20,063 nt of DNA from Acidithiobacillus sp. (GCA_028065135.1 JAPTWR010000091.1:1-20063); one strand, 5' to 3'; positions 5,869 through 13,781 are shown, numbered from the stretch's first letter. Made by a program: numbers and translations. The notes: generated from the letters alone by a model not told the origin.

Positions 5869-6045
5869 ATGACCACGCTCTCTCAGGAGCAGCAAGCGCT
5901 TCTGGGCCGCCAGGTTGCGGTACTGCGACGGTTGCGGGGAGGATTTCGCCGCCATGTCTGCCGTGGATCGTCTCAATCGCCTGGTACAACTGGGCTGAAC
6001 CCCATGCGCCTCAACCCCGAACAAATCGCGCAAATCCATCAATAA
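5869..6045 (+). pseudogene. possible scar of a HEPN/MNT toxin-antitoxin pair
   Basis: An ATG at 5869 opens MTTLSQEQQALLGRQVAVLR. In the next frame a second piece reads DFAAMSAVDRLNRLVQLG and stops at 5996-5998. Six bases later a new ATG starts MRLNPEQIAQIHQ and stops at once, against the end of the sugar transferase gene. The pieces look like the start and end of a HEPN-type protein followed by the start of a nucleotidyltransferase (MNT) gene, which typically begins MRLxPEQI. If so, both genes were almost wholly deleted. This is recognition from short motifs, not proof. Confidence 0.35.
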
Positions 6046-7511
6046 GCCCCCTCCCGCCGCAAGACCACCTTGACGGTGCGCAGCAGGATGACGATGTCGT
6101 ACCAGAGCGTCCAGTTCTTCACATACCAGGCGTCGAGATGGGCGCGTTCGTCAAAGGTGGTCTCCGACCGCCCGCTCACCTGCCATAGGCCGGTAATGCC
6201 CGGATGGACCAAATGATAAAGGCAAATATTGTCGCCATAACGGTCAAGCTCCTGCTCTAATAACGGGCGAGGACCCACCAGGCTCATGTCGCCACGCAGC
6301 ACGTTGAATAGCTGGGGCAGTTCATCCAGACTGCCACGCCGCAGCAACTTCCCGATCCGCGTCACCCGAGGGTCGTCACGGATCTTGAAATTTCTTTCAT
6401 ACTCAGCAGCCAAATCGGGGTGACTGTGCAGATATCGCTTCAGGCGATCTTCCGCATCCATCACCATGCTGCGGAATTTCAGGCAGCCGAATGGGCGACC
6501 CCGCCTGCCCACGCGCTCCTGGATAAAAAACACCGGCCCACCATCCTCGCTGCGGATGCGCCAGGCAATGTAAAGGAGCAGTGGCGACAGGATCAGGACG
6601 AGCAATGACGCCACCATCAGGTCAAAAAGGCGCTTGGTGATGCGCGGGCCAAGCCGGGCCAGGTTGTCCCGCACCCGCAGCATCAGCACCTCGTGGCTAA
6701 AGAAGTGCATGACCTCCATGCCAAAAAGCGGCAGGCCGCGCAACGGAGGAGCAATGGTGAGGTTGGGATAGCTGAGGCCCAGGGAGTGCAGCAGTCGTTC
6801 CTGGGTCTCCCACTGATCCCCATCCAGCGCCAGCACCACATGGGGTTTGCCCAAAGCCTCCAGGGTGATCAGAGGATCATCCCCCAATGGCAGTTGGGTC
6901 AGATCTGCAGGCAGCGTCGGGACTGGCGTGGAGTCGCCTGGCAGAAGCACCCAGCGCACCCAAAATCCGAGTTGAGACTCACTGACTAGAGCCTTGATGG
7001 TCTCCACGGCATTAGCCCCCGCACCGATCACCGCTACTGGCAATGACCAAAGACCCAAGTATCGCAATAGCCGTCGCTCACACAGGCGAAACAGAGGCAG
7101 CAGTAGTAGAGCCAGCCCCCACGTAGAAAAAAGCCACAGACGGGATAATGGCCACTTGCTGGAAAAGGCAATGGCTGCATTGACCGCAAAAAGGAGGGCA
7201 AATACCTTCAGGATGCCGCCCATCTCATCCCAAAAGGCCTTGCGCTGACCATAATGCCCTTGAATGGCAAAGGTCAGTATCCCCAGCAAGGCCAGCAGAA
7301 AAAAAAGCAGCAAGTTGATCCGGGTCAGGGATCCCCACCAATGCTGTAGCACCCACAGTGGATTCAGACCATAGTAAAAGGCGTGTGACAGGCGACCAAA
7401 ATAAAAACCGAACCACAAGGCTAGAAAGTCTCCGAAGGCCATAGTGTATGGCACCCAGCGGCGCCAATGTCGATGCAATGGTTTCCAGTGTAGGTTTGGC
7501 AGAATCGACAT
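6039..7511 (-). CDS. polyprenyl-phosphate sugar-1-phosphate transferase (WbaP/PHPT type)
   Basis: This 490-residue, full-length membrane enzyme has about four hydrophobic segments in the first 150 residues and a nucleotide-binding-like middle (VAVIGAGANAVETIKAL). The C-terminal bacterial sugar transferase domain (about 285-490) shows a further membrane helix (FDLMVASLLVLILSPLLL), FIQERVGRRGRPFGCLKFRS, the catalytic region RRGSLDELPQLFNVLRGDMS with the DE pair, GPRPLL, and PGITGLWQVSGRSE. Family role: it moves a hexose-1-phosphate (galactose or glucose) from UDP-sugar to undecaprenyl phosphate at the inner membrane, the first step of exopolysaccharide or O-antigen assembly. The ATG at 7511 follows GAGGAAG. 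It lies six bases after the stop of the upstream ligase/polymerase gene, so the two form an operon. Confidence 0.93.
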   Translation of the reverse strand: MSILPNLHWKPLHRHWRRWVPYTMAFGDFLALWFGFYFGRLSHAFYYGLNPLWVLQHWWGSLTRINLLLFFLLALLGILTFAIQGHYGQRKAFWDEMGGILKVFALLFAVNAAIAFSSKWPLSRLWLFSTWGLALLLLPLFRLCERRLLRYLGLWSLPVAVIGAGANAVETIKALVSESQLGFWVRWVLLPGDSTPVPTLPADLTQLPLGDDPLITLEALGKPHVVLALDGDQWETQERLLHSLGLSYPNLTIAPPLRGLPLFGMEVMHFFSHEVLMLRVRDNLARLGPRITKRLFDLMVASLLVLILSPLLLYIAWRIRSEDGGPVFFIQERVGRRGRPFGCLKFRSMVMDAEDRLKRYLHSHPDLAAEYERNFKIRDDPRVTRIGKLLRRGSLDELPQLFNVLRGDMSLVGPRPLLEQELDRYGDNICLYHLVHPGITGLWQVSGRSETTFDERAHLDAWYVKNWTLWYDIVILLRTVKVVLRREGAY

Positions 7512-7516
7512 GGAAC

Positions 7517-9586
7517 CTATTCTTCCTCGTTTTTGCTATTGCGGCTCGTCGCGACCGCTATCTGCCGGAGTAAATGCAACGTGGGTAAAAATTCAGGATT
7601 GACGCGCAGGCTACGGATGAGGGTCTGTTCGGCGGCTTTGGGATCGTGCGCCAGTTGCCATTGGTCCCGGGCGATTACCCACTCCAGCAGAGCACGTGGC
7701 TCTGGAAAGAGCGGACGTTTCAATCCCGCCTGCAAAAAGGCCATACCGCCCTGAATATGGCCTTGGGCAAAGAAGGCGTTGGCGGCAATCTCGTCCCGCA
7801 GATTAATGCTCTCGGGATTGATGGCCAGACCTTCACGCCATGCCAGGAGGGTCTTCCGCTCCGCCTGGGTCGCGTCCAGACCGAGCAAGGCGCCCTGAGT
7901 CAGATACAGGCTGCCTATAGAATTGAGCACCCCCGACTGCCGGGGAATCCCCACCAGACTTTGTTGATATTGTCGCAATGCGGTTTCCAGCAACACCTTG
8001 CGATTAGAGGCCTTCATCGTCTTATCCCGCTCCGCCAGAGACAGATAGGTATTGGCCAGATAGACGTGGGGCTGGGTCGCCAGTGGGCGTGCAGCGGTGA
8101 TGGTGTTCGCGGCCTGGATCAGAAAATTGGCGCGCTGCGTCGGGTTCGGGATGAAGTGGTCGAGCCAGTTATTGTCGCTGAAGAGGGCATAGGTCGCGGC
8201 ATCGGCCAACAGATTCCAGGAAGCGGCCACCACGGCCAGGATCATCACGCCCTGGGCGATCACGCCGTGGTGGATACCGATGCGGGGCAGCAAGGGCGCG
8301 GTATCCCCTCGGTAGCCATAAATCCGCCAGGCCCGTGCCAGGAAGAGGCCCGCCAGCAGACTCAGCGGCAGATTATAAAAAATGAAGTTCCCCAGCGCGT
8401 GCCCGGTAATCGCAAACACCCCCAGCACCAGACCCAGAGCCTCCAGACGCCGTTCTTCGGGCAGATGCAGAGACCGACCCGCCTTGTAGAGCAGTTTATA
8501 GAGCGCGTACATCAGCGATCCGGCAAAAGCCAACAGAAAGCCCAGATTGATCAAGCCGCCCTCGGCCAGATACTCAATGTAATCGTTATGGGCATAAGTA
8601 CCGGCAGACGCCAGTTCGCCGGGCAGACGATAGGCGGGGTAGTAGAGAAAATAACTGCCCAACCCGGTTCCCAGCCAGGGGTGGCTCTGGAAAATATGCC
8701 AGGTGGCAATCCACATCAGGCCACGGGCTACGGTGGAACTATTATGGTCAATATATCCGGGAGCCAGATGCCCTAAAATATCGTAACCTTTCGCATAGTT
8801 CATGAGCGCGAAAGCCAGAATAACCAACCCGAAAATCATCCACCAGCGGGAAGCCGCACCCGCTTGCCGGCGTAGGCCCCAAAGCGCAAAGGGAACCGTG
8901 CACAGCCAAGCCAGCAGCCCGCCCCGGCTGCCGGTCGAGAAAAAGGCCAGGAGCAATACCGCGATGGTGAGCAGGTAGAAAAGCCCCAGCAGATCTATCC
9001 GCCGCTCCAGCAGACGCACCCCGCGCTTGGCATCGCGTACGAAATACACGGCAAGCAACGGAAAAAACAATAAATTCAACCATGCCGCGAAACTGTTGGT
9101 GTCCAGTAAGGGACCTTGTGGTCGTAACCCCGTCCAGTTGATACCCTGTCCCATCCAATGGTAATACTGCCAAAGCGCCATACCACTCAATACCCAGGCA
9201 CTGGCCACGGCGCCCCGCCAGAACCACACCCAGGCCCGCTCTTGCACCGCATCCGGCAGGGTGATCCAGATGGAAAATCCCAGAGGCATAGACCCCAGCA
9301 CCCAAAAATAAAACCAACTGCTGTAAGGCACCCCGCTCCAGAAGAGCGTCACGCCAAACCACAAAAACCAAAGGGGCATGAACACGGGAAGGAACCCGCG
9401 CGGCCAAGGCAGCCCCTCACGCAGGCGCGGCCACCAGACCCAGGCACCCCAGACCAGCATAAGGATCGCGCAGGAGGCCAGTAAGGGAATGATCTGCCCG
9501 TTATAGTACCAAGAAAGCAAATAGGCCAGCAGGGGCAACAAAGCCAACAAGGTGATACGAAGTGGTGAGGGCGGGGATGGGGTCAT
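7517..9586 (-). CDS. O-antigen ligase/polymerase-type membrane protein with TPR-like tail
   Basis: This 689-residue protein has many hydrophobic segments across the first 480 residues. The Wzy_C/O-antigen ligase region contains IFQSHPWLGTGLGSYF and the loop TYAHNDYIEYLAEGGLIN (about residue 330), the most conserved part of the family. The C-terminal 200 residues are soluble and TPR-like. Family members polymerise lipid-linked repeats or transfer a glycan to lipid A core or protein; members with TPR tails include ligases. I chose the ATG at 9586 because it overlaps the stop of the upstream PIN gene (ATGA). An in-frame start at 9619 would add 11 residues. Confidence 0.88.
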   Translation of the reverse strand: MTPSPPSPLRITLLALLPLLAYLLSWYYNGQIIPLLASCAILMLVWGAWVWWPRLREGLPWPRGFLPVFMPLWFLWFGVTLFWSGVPYSSWFYFWVLGSMPLGFSIWITLPDAVQERAWVWFWRGAVASAWVLSGMALWQYYHWMGQGINWTGLRPQGPLLDTNSFAAWLNLLFFPLLAVYFVRDAKRGVRLLERRIDLLGLFYLLTIAVLLLAFFSTGSRGGLLAWLCTVPFALWGLRRQAGAASRWWMIFGLVILAFALMNYAKGYDILGHLAPGYIDHNSSTVARGLMWIATWHIFQSHPWLGTGLGSYFLYYPAYRLPGELASAGTYAHNDYIEYLAEGGLINLGFLLAFAGSLMYALYKLLYKAGRSLHLPEERRLEALGLVLGVFAITGHALGNFIFYNLPLSLLAGLFLARAWRIYGYRGDTAPLLPRIGIHHGVIAQGVMILAVVAASWNLLADAATYALFSDNNWLDHFIPNPTQRANFLIQAANTITAARPLATQPHVYLANTYLSLAERDKTMKASNRKVLLETALRQYQQSLVGIPRQSGVLNSIGSLYLTQGALLGLDATQAERKTLLAWREGLAINPESINLRDEIAANAFFAQGHIQGGMAFLQAGLKRPLFPEPRALLEWVIARDQWQLAHDPKAAEQTLIRSLRVNPEFLPTLHLLRQIAVATSRNSKNEEE

Positions 9587-10008
9587 TTCCGCAAAAAAGC
9601 CTCTAATAAAATAATGCACCCCTCTTTTTGCGCCTTATCAAAATACCGCCGGTCGGCGGTAACCAGCACCGTTTCGGGAAGAAGCAGAGCCAGCGCGTGG
9701 TACAGGGTATCAAAAAGATGATGCCCGTATCGCCGGGAAAGGTCGATGGCCAGCGTATACAGTTCCGGCCCTTCAGCCACCTGGAAATCCAGCCGCAACA
9801 GATCTTCCATATCCTCCTCGGCAGTATCGGGTTTTTCACGCGCCAGCACTGCGGCCATTTCCACATAAAAATGCGGCGGTTGGACGCTCGCCGCAACACC
9901 TGACAGCGTTTGCTCCAATAAGGCTATGGCCTGAGGGACGTGGTCTTCATCGGCCCGAAAACGCAAAAACCACTTCAGTGCGACACTGGCATCAATGACC
10001 CAGTTCAC
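9583..10008 (-). CDS. PIN-domain ribonuclease toxin, VapC-like
   Basis: This 141-residue PIN protein shows the acidic active-site residues in order: Asp6 (VIDASVALKW), Glu in HFYVEMAAVLA (about residue 50), Asp in GHHLFDTLYHALA (about 99) and Asp in VLVTADRRYF (about 117). Known VapC toxins cut tRNA or rRNA with Mg2+. The start is a GTG that overlaps the stop of the upstream antitoxin (GTGA), and its own stop overlaps the ligase/polymerase start (ATGA). The pair therefore leads directly into the polysaccharide genes. No damage is visible. Confidence 0.9.
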   Translation of the reverse strand: MNWVIDASVALKWFLRFRADEDHVPQAIALLEQTLSGVAASVQPPHFYVEMAAVLAREKPDTAEEDMEDLLRLDFQVAEGPELYTLAIDLSRRYGHHLFDTLYHALALLLPETVLVTADRRYFDKAQKEGCIILLEAFLRK

Positions 10009-10238
10009 GGGCGGTCACTTTCTCTCGCTTTTCGGCACTCGGCCGTACTCACTATCGGCGCCGACTCGCGGCGCTCCAAAATGCGGGTAGCGGCTTGCCG
10101 TGCGCGATCCTTACGCTGCGCACGATCCACCGCCTCCCGCATTAAAGCAGCGATGATGGCGCTTTTGTTTTCCTTGCAAAAGGTCGCATTAAAGGCAACT
10201 TTCACCTCATCGGGAACGCTAAAATTGACTGTTGCCAT
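10005..10238 (-). CDS. RHH-type antitoxin, VapB-like partner of the PIN toxin
   Basis: This 77-residue protein has a ribbon-helix-helix start (MATVNFSVPDEVKVAFNATF, then KSAIIAALMREAVDRA) and a charged tail. Its position directly before, and overlapping, the PIN gene identifies it as the antitoxin, probably also the repressor of the operon. The ribosome binding site is weak. The gene starts only about 50 bases downstream of the frameshifted end of the neighbouring ParE-type toxin. Confidence 0.85.
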   Translation of the reverse strand: MATVNFSVPDEVKVAFNATFCKENKSAIIAALMREAVDRAQRKDRARQAATRILERRESAPIVSTAECRKARESDRP

Positions 10239-10271
10239 CTGGAAACACCGTTGTTGAAGAATTCAATAACC

Positions 10272-10300
10272 ACTATAGGTCGTCCTCTACCCGGCCGCAA
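10272..10300 (-). promoter_or_regulatory. weak candidate promoter of the VapBC-like pair
   Basis: Read on the minus strand, TTGCGG (10295-10300) and TATAGT (10272-10277) are 17 bases apart. The -10 box is good (five of six) but the -35 box is poor (three of six). It would also drive the downstream polysaccharide genes. Confidence 0.3.
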
Positions 10301-10613
10301 CGTACCTGCTGGCGGTGTCCGGCTTTATCAACCAAGTCAGCGATCCTCGCGGGTATGCCATAAACGCAGCACGTAAAATGGTGGATTTCTGGATCTCATA
10401 GCGCATCTCGTAATGGCCCACAACAATCCGGCGAACCTCGCGAGGTTCAAACTCATCAAGCCGTTCGCCGATGCGCGGATTAGTCAGGAGGTCCGTCGGC
10501 GCAGCCGTGAGCGACTGTATGGCGCGCGCAGCCGCAGGCTTGTTCACCGGGGCCAGAAATTCGTACAGGCGTGCCAGATCGGAGAGCGCCTTGGAGGTCC
10601 ATTTCAGATCCAT
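10287..10613 (-). CDS. RelE/ParE-type toxin, copy 2, altered C-terminus
   Basis: This 108-residue frame has the RelE/ParE pattern (DLARLYEFLAPVNKPAAARA, RIGERLDEFEPREVRRI, VGHYEMRYEIQKSTI). Copy 1 preserves the family-typical ending YVLRLWHTREDR. Here a run of four T (coding strand) replaces three at about 10375-10378, shifting the frame and replacing that ending with about 21 unrelated residues. In RelE-type enzymes the C-terminal residues are part of the active region, so this toxin may be inactive. A sequencing error in the homopolymer is an alternative. The start overlaps the antitoxin stop (TGATG). Confidence 0.8.
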   Translation of the reverse strand: MDLKWTSKALSDLARLYEFLAPVNKPAAARAIQSLTAAPTDLLTNPRIGERLDEFEPREVRRIVVGHYEMRYEIQKSTILRAAFMAYPRGSLTWLIKPDTASRYVAAG

Positions 10614-10882
10614 CAGCGCGGTAGCGGCAGCACTTTGTCGCCGACGAGGCTATCCGCCCAGGCTTGCACAGCCTGGTGGTCGATGACCCGACCGGCATCC
10701 ACGTCGGCGAGGGCCTCGCGGGTCAGGCGGCTGCGTTCCTCCTCCTGATCGATCCACGCCGAAAGCGCCTGCTTCATGATCCAGCTCCGCGAACGCTCCA
10801 GACGCAAGGCCACCTGATCGACTTTTTCGGCAAGAGGGAGGGGAACATGTGCGGTCAACACTTTGGTTTCGGTCTGTGCCAT
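10613..10882 (-). CDS. RHH-type antitoxin, copy 2, intact
   Basis: This 89-residue protein has an RHH N-terminal half (TKVLTAHVPLPLAEKVDQVA, then RSRSWIMKQALSAWIDQEEE) and the usual toxin-binding tail (EALADVDAGRVIDHQAVQAW). The ATG at 10882 is preceded by AAAAGGAG at a good distance; the frame is open a little further upstream but without a better signal. A palindromic operator with promoter lies directly upstream. Because the linked toxin is frameshifted, this antitoxin may persist as a repressor, or as protection against related toxins elsewhere. Confidence 0.88.
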   Translation of the reverse strand: MAQTETKVLTAHVPLPLAEKVDQVALRLERSRSWIMKQALSAWIDQEEERSRLTREALADVDAGRVIDHQAVQAWADSLVGDKVLPLPR

Positions 10883-10909
10883 GCCCAATCTCCTTTTGTA
10901 AAGCACAAC

Positions 10910-10950
10910 GATTCATCATGAATCATAGTGATTCATATAGAATCAATCAA
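10910..10950 (-). promoter_or_regulatory. promoter with palindromic operator of TA copy 2
   Basis: On the minus strand TTGATT (10945-10950) and TATGAT (10922-10927) are 17 bases apart. Two overlapping palindromes cover the -10 box: GATTCATCATGAATC (10910-10924) and ATGAATCATAGTGATTCAT (10918-10936). Repeated GATTCAT half-sites are what a dimeric RHH repressor would bind. TA copy 1 keeps most of this at about 4680-4705. Confidence 0.65.
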
Positions 10951-11003
10951 CCCGAGCATCTGCCCAGCTTGTCACCCCGAAACGCCGCCCACTCCCGCTC
11001 AAC

Positions 11004-11400
11004 GTAAGCGGTAACTGAGCGGCGTATCTTGTGGTTTACCGGGAGATGTTATAGAGGTCCGAGCGCAGGGGGTTGGCCGCGAAGTGTTCTTTCCAGAGCC
11101 GTGGGGTCAACTCGGCGACGCGAGAACGGGGATGCTGACCGACCCGCTGCAAGACATCGACCAGGTAGTCATAGGGATGGATGTCGTGGAGGCGGCAAGT
11201 GGTCAACAGACTCTGCACGATGCCGACCTGTTTAGCCCCGAGTTCTGTCCAGCAAAACATCCATGCCTTTCTCCCCATGGGAATCACCCGCAAGCCCCGC
11301 TCCAGGTGGTTGGTGTCGATGGGTACATCGGCATCGCTCAGGAAGACCTCCAGCCCCGCCCGGCGTTTGTGGGCATAGGCCAATCTACGCCAAGAAAATC
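11004..11400 (-). pseudogene. IS66-family transposase (TnpC) C-terminal remnant with IS end
   Basis: The frame encodes the typical IS66 TnpC ending: AGLEVFLSDADVPIDTNHLE, RGLRVIPMGRK, FCWTELGAKQVGIVQSLLTT, YDYLVDVLQRVGQHP, LTPRLWKEHFA. The DNA end at 11004 reads GTAAGCGGTAACTGAG, the usual start of an IS66 inverted repeat, and it cuts into the glycosyltransferase tail copy. Only about 120 of some 500 residues remain. The other end of the remnant is fused to a different transposase. Confidence 0.85.
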
Positions 11401-11658
11401 TCGACCAACCACATCTAGTAGGTGTGTGAGACAACCCGATAAGCACGGGATATTCTTCTACCCAGGCATCAAACAGGCCGCTGACCTCCAGAAACTCAGC
11501 AAAGAACACCAACTGGCCAAAGGGAGTAGCTGCCGATTCCGGATCCCAGGATACCTGAACGCGCGACCGCCCAGTGTGTCCACGACCATGGCCTTTACTG
11601 CCGCAGGAATGGCCTTTTGCGGCCGATTTTCATCATCACCCACAGGGTGAGCCTCCAT
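11401..11658 (-). pseudogene. IS4/IS1380-like transposase N-terminal remnant
   Basis: The pieces MEAHPVGDDENRPQKAIPAA and, one frame over, VSWDPESAATPFGQLVFFAE followed by FLEVSGLFDAWVEE match, from memory, the N-terminus of an IS4/IS1380-type transposase. There is one frameshift at about 11555. Homology stops at about 11400, where the frame runs by chance into the IS66 remnant and gives a chimeric 158-residue ORF (11036-11512). Confidence 0.6.
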
Positions 11659-11680
11659 TACAGGGGAAAAACCAATCCTA

Positions 11681-12778
11681 TCAAAGGAATCCTGCCAAAT
11701 CAGCAGGGGTAACTGCCGAATTTAGGATTATCCGCTGCACGATGCTTGTCGTGCTGCGCTCGTGCTCGAAAGCAATGGTCTCGACCGCGCCGCCGCGCGA
11801 CAGGACGAAATCTGCGCCGACGATATCCTTGAGCGCGTAGTCCCGGCCCTTGATTAGTACGTCCGGCTCGAGATGTTCGATCAATTTGATCGGCGTGTCC
11901 TCGTCGAAGGTGGTGACAAAATCCACGCAGGACAAGCCAGCGAGAATGTTCGCACGGTCGTCCTCGCATTGGATCGGCCGTTCCGTACCTTTGTTCAGGC
12001 GACGTGTTGAGGCATCGGTGTTGATGCCAACGACGAGGCAGGCGCCCATGGCGCGGGCTTTTTTCAGGTAGGAGACGTGCCCACGGTGCAGAATGTCGAA
12101 GACCCCGTTGGTGAAGATCAGCGGACGCAAACTGCGAATAAGTGCTATCAGATGGCACCAGTCGGTTTGCACTTTGTCCGGCACGGCCAAGGTTGGTGAG
12201 GTAAAGTGTGTGTCGAGCGCCTTGCAGATCGAGTGGATGGCCATCAGATGGATCTCCTGGATTCTGGACGTTTCCTGTGCTGGTGCTCGCACTTCGACGT
12301 CGAAGCGCTCCAGCAGTTTGGTGACCTGCCCGCCATCCTTTCCGGTCATGGCGATAACCCGCATCTTGCGGGCGCGCGCAGCCTCAATAGCTCGTAGCAC
12401 GTTACGGGAGTTACCCGACGTGCTAAAAACAATCAGTATGTCGCCCTCGCGACCTAGCGCCTCAACCTGCCGGGAGAAGATGGTTTCATAGCCATAGTCG
12501 TTGGCGATAGCCGTCACGACAGAGCTGTCAGGCACGAGCGCGATAGCCGCTAGGGCGACACGTTCTGTTTCGAAGCGATTGATCAGTTCGGAGACGATGT
12601 GCTGGGCGTCGCCAGCGGAGCCGCCGTTGCCACAAGCGAGCACTTTGTGGCCCATCTGTAGTGCGCTAACCAGCACGTTAGAAGCGCGCGCAATCGCCGC
12701 CGGTAATGCTTCGGCGCAGGCCGCCATACTGCGCTGCGCCTGCTCAATGGGCTCAAAAAAGAAAGAAGATTTGATCAT
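11681..12778 (-). CDS. GmhA-HldC fusion: sedoheptulose-7-phosphate isomerase plus heptose-1-phosphate adenylyltransferase
   Basis: The 365 residues hold two enzymes of ADP-heptose synthesis. Residues 1-195 are the SIS-domain isomerase GmhA (CGNGGSAGDAQHIVSELINR, IVFSTSGNSRNVLRAIEAAR, and the histidine region IHLMAIHSICKAL). Residues about 205-350 are a nucleotidyltransferase like the C-terminal half of HldE (FTNGVFDILHRGHVSYLKKA with the HxGH motif, KGRDYALKDIVGADFVL, EHERSTTSIVQRI). GmhA makes D-glycero-D-manno-heptose 7-phosphate; the transferase makes ADP-heptose from the 1-phosphate. A separate GmhA is the rule, so this fusion is unusual. The last ten or so residues pass into rearranged DNA and look non-native. 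It starts one base after the hldD stop (TAA G ATG). Confidence 0.92.
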   Translation of the reverse strand: MIKSSFFFEPIEQAQRSMAACAEALPAAIARASNVLVSALQMGHKVLACGNGGSAGDAQHIVSELINRFETERVALAAIALVPDSSVVTAIANDYGYETIFSRQVEALGREGDILIVFSTSGNSRNVLRAIEAARARKMRVIAMTGKDGGQVTKLLERFDVEVRAPAQETSRIQEIHLMAIHSICKALDTHFTSPTLAVPDKVQTDWCHLIALIRSLRPLIFTNGVFDILHRGHVSYLKKARAMGACLVVGINTDASTRRLNKGTERPIQCEDDRANILAGLSCVDFVTTFDEDTPIKLIEHLEPDVLIKGRDYALKDIVGADFVLSRGGAVETIAFEHERSTTSIVQRIILNSAVTPADLAGFL

Positions 12779-12779
12779 C

Positions 12780-13781
12780 TTAAGCTTCCTTCGCTAGCAG
12801 TCGCTCGACATACTGTCGCGTTCCAGTCGCCACATCGGCAAATATATGATCGCAACCCGAGCCGCGCAGCAACGTCAGGTCGGCTTGCGTATGGCATTGG
12901 TACTTGCCCACTAGGGTGTCAGGAAAGTCGATATACTCGACAAGACCCTGTTCAACCATCGCGTCCAGCGATAGTTCGTTCTTGCCTTCCTGCTCGCGTA
13001 GTGTGTTGACCACGGTATGCGCAATCTCGTTAAACGGCTGCGCTCGGCCAGATCCTAAATTGAAGATGCCACTCTTTTCCGGGTGGTCGAAGAACCATAG
13101 ATTGACTGAGACTAGGTCATCAACCCAAATAAAGTCGCGCTCGTGTTCGCCAGGCCCGTACCCGCCGTAGGCGCTGAAGAGTTTGACCTTTCCAGTTTCG
13201 CGAAACTGATTAAAGTGGTGGAAGGCGACTGATGCCATGCGCCCCTTATGTTGCTCGCCGGGCCCGTAGACGTTGAAATAGCGAAACCCCGCGATTTGAA
13301 TGGGAGGTTGCGGTAAGTAAGGGCGCACTATCTGGTCAAAGAGGAGTTTTGAGTAGCCGTAAACGTTGAGTGGCTTTTCCCATTGCGAATCTTCCACAAA
13401 GGTTTTGGACGCCCCATAGGTTGCCGCCGACGATGCGTAGAGCAATCGCGTGCCCTGCGCCAAGCAGGTGTCGAGCAGCGTCTTGCTCGCGCGGTAGTTG
13501 TTTTCCATCATATAACGTCCATCGTGCTCCATCGTGTCTGAGCAGGCACCCTCGTGGAAGATGGCATCCACGTGACCGAAGCGGTCGCCGGCAAACTGGT
13601 CGTAGAAATCGCGCTTATCGAGATAATCGCTGATCTGCAGGTCCCGCAGATTGTGGAACTTGCCTGCTTCGCTCAGGTTGTCCACAACTAGGATGTCGGT
13701 GTGGCCACGAGCGTTAAGAGCGGAAACGATATTGCTGCCGATGAAACCAGCAGCGCCTGTGACAATGATGCGGTCAGACAT
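12780..13781 (-). CDS. hldD: ADP-L-glycero-D-manno-heptose 6-epimerase
   Basis: This 333-residue extended SDR enzyme has the Rossmann motif near the start ([13 protein letters not shown]), the typical [15 protein letters not shown], the catalytic YGYSK with tyrosine and lysine (about residue 140), [20 protein letters not shown] and DFIWVDDLV, all typical of HldD (formerly RfaD). It converts ADP-D-glycero- to ADP-L-glycero-D-manno-heptose, the last step before heptosyl transfer. The frame is open 33 codons upstream, but the ATG at 13781 gives the standard N-terminus and overlaps the hldA stop by eight bases. It is coupled downstream to the GmhA-HldC fusion. Confidence 0.95.
   Translation of the reverse strand: MSDRIIVTGAAGFIGSNIVSALNARGHTDILVVDNLSEAGKFHNLRDLQISDYLDKRDFYDQFAGDRFGHVDAIFHEGACSDTMEHDGRYMMENNYRASKTLLDTCLAQGTRLLYASSAATYGASKTFVEDSQWEKPLNVYGYSKLLFDQIVRPYLPQPPIQIAGFRYFNVYGPGEQHKGRMASVAFHHFNQFRETGKVKLFSAYGGYGPGEHERDFIWVDDLVSVNLWFFDHPEKSGIFNLGSGRAQPFNEIAHTVVNTLREQEGKNELSLDAMVEQGLVEYIDFPDTLVGKYQCHTQADLTLLRGSGCDHIFADVATGTRQYVERLLAKEA

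Larger units (their letters stand above)
10309..11000. repeat. direct repeat copy 2 (RHH/ParE TA plus start of GT tail)
   Basis: It matches 3248-3487 joined to 4467-4773, in the same orientation, with scattered substitutions. It keeps the 106 bp deleted from copy 1 and has an empty transposon target site (10651-10655). The right end stops inside the glycosyltransferase tail, where an IS66 end (GTAAGCG) begins at 11004. Confidence 0.88.

Noticed and set aside
4903..6045. Long plus-strand open frame of 380 codons
   Set aside because: It is the antisense of the GT4 glycosyltransferase gene, whose motifs are unmistakable on the minus strand. Only the last part (5869 onward) could hold a separate scrap.
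7646..8776. Plus-strand open frame of 376 codons
   Set aside because: It lies antisense to the O-antigen ligase/polymerase gene, is rich in Gln, His and Arg in the way of reverse-strand shadows, and has no domain.
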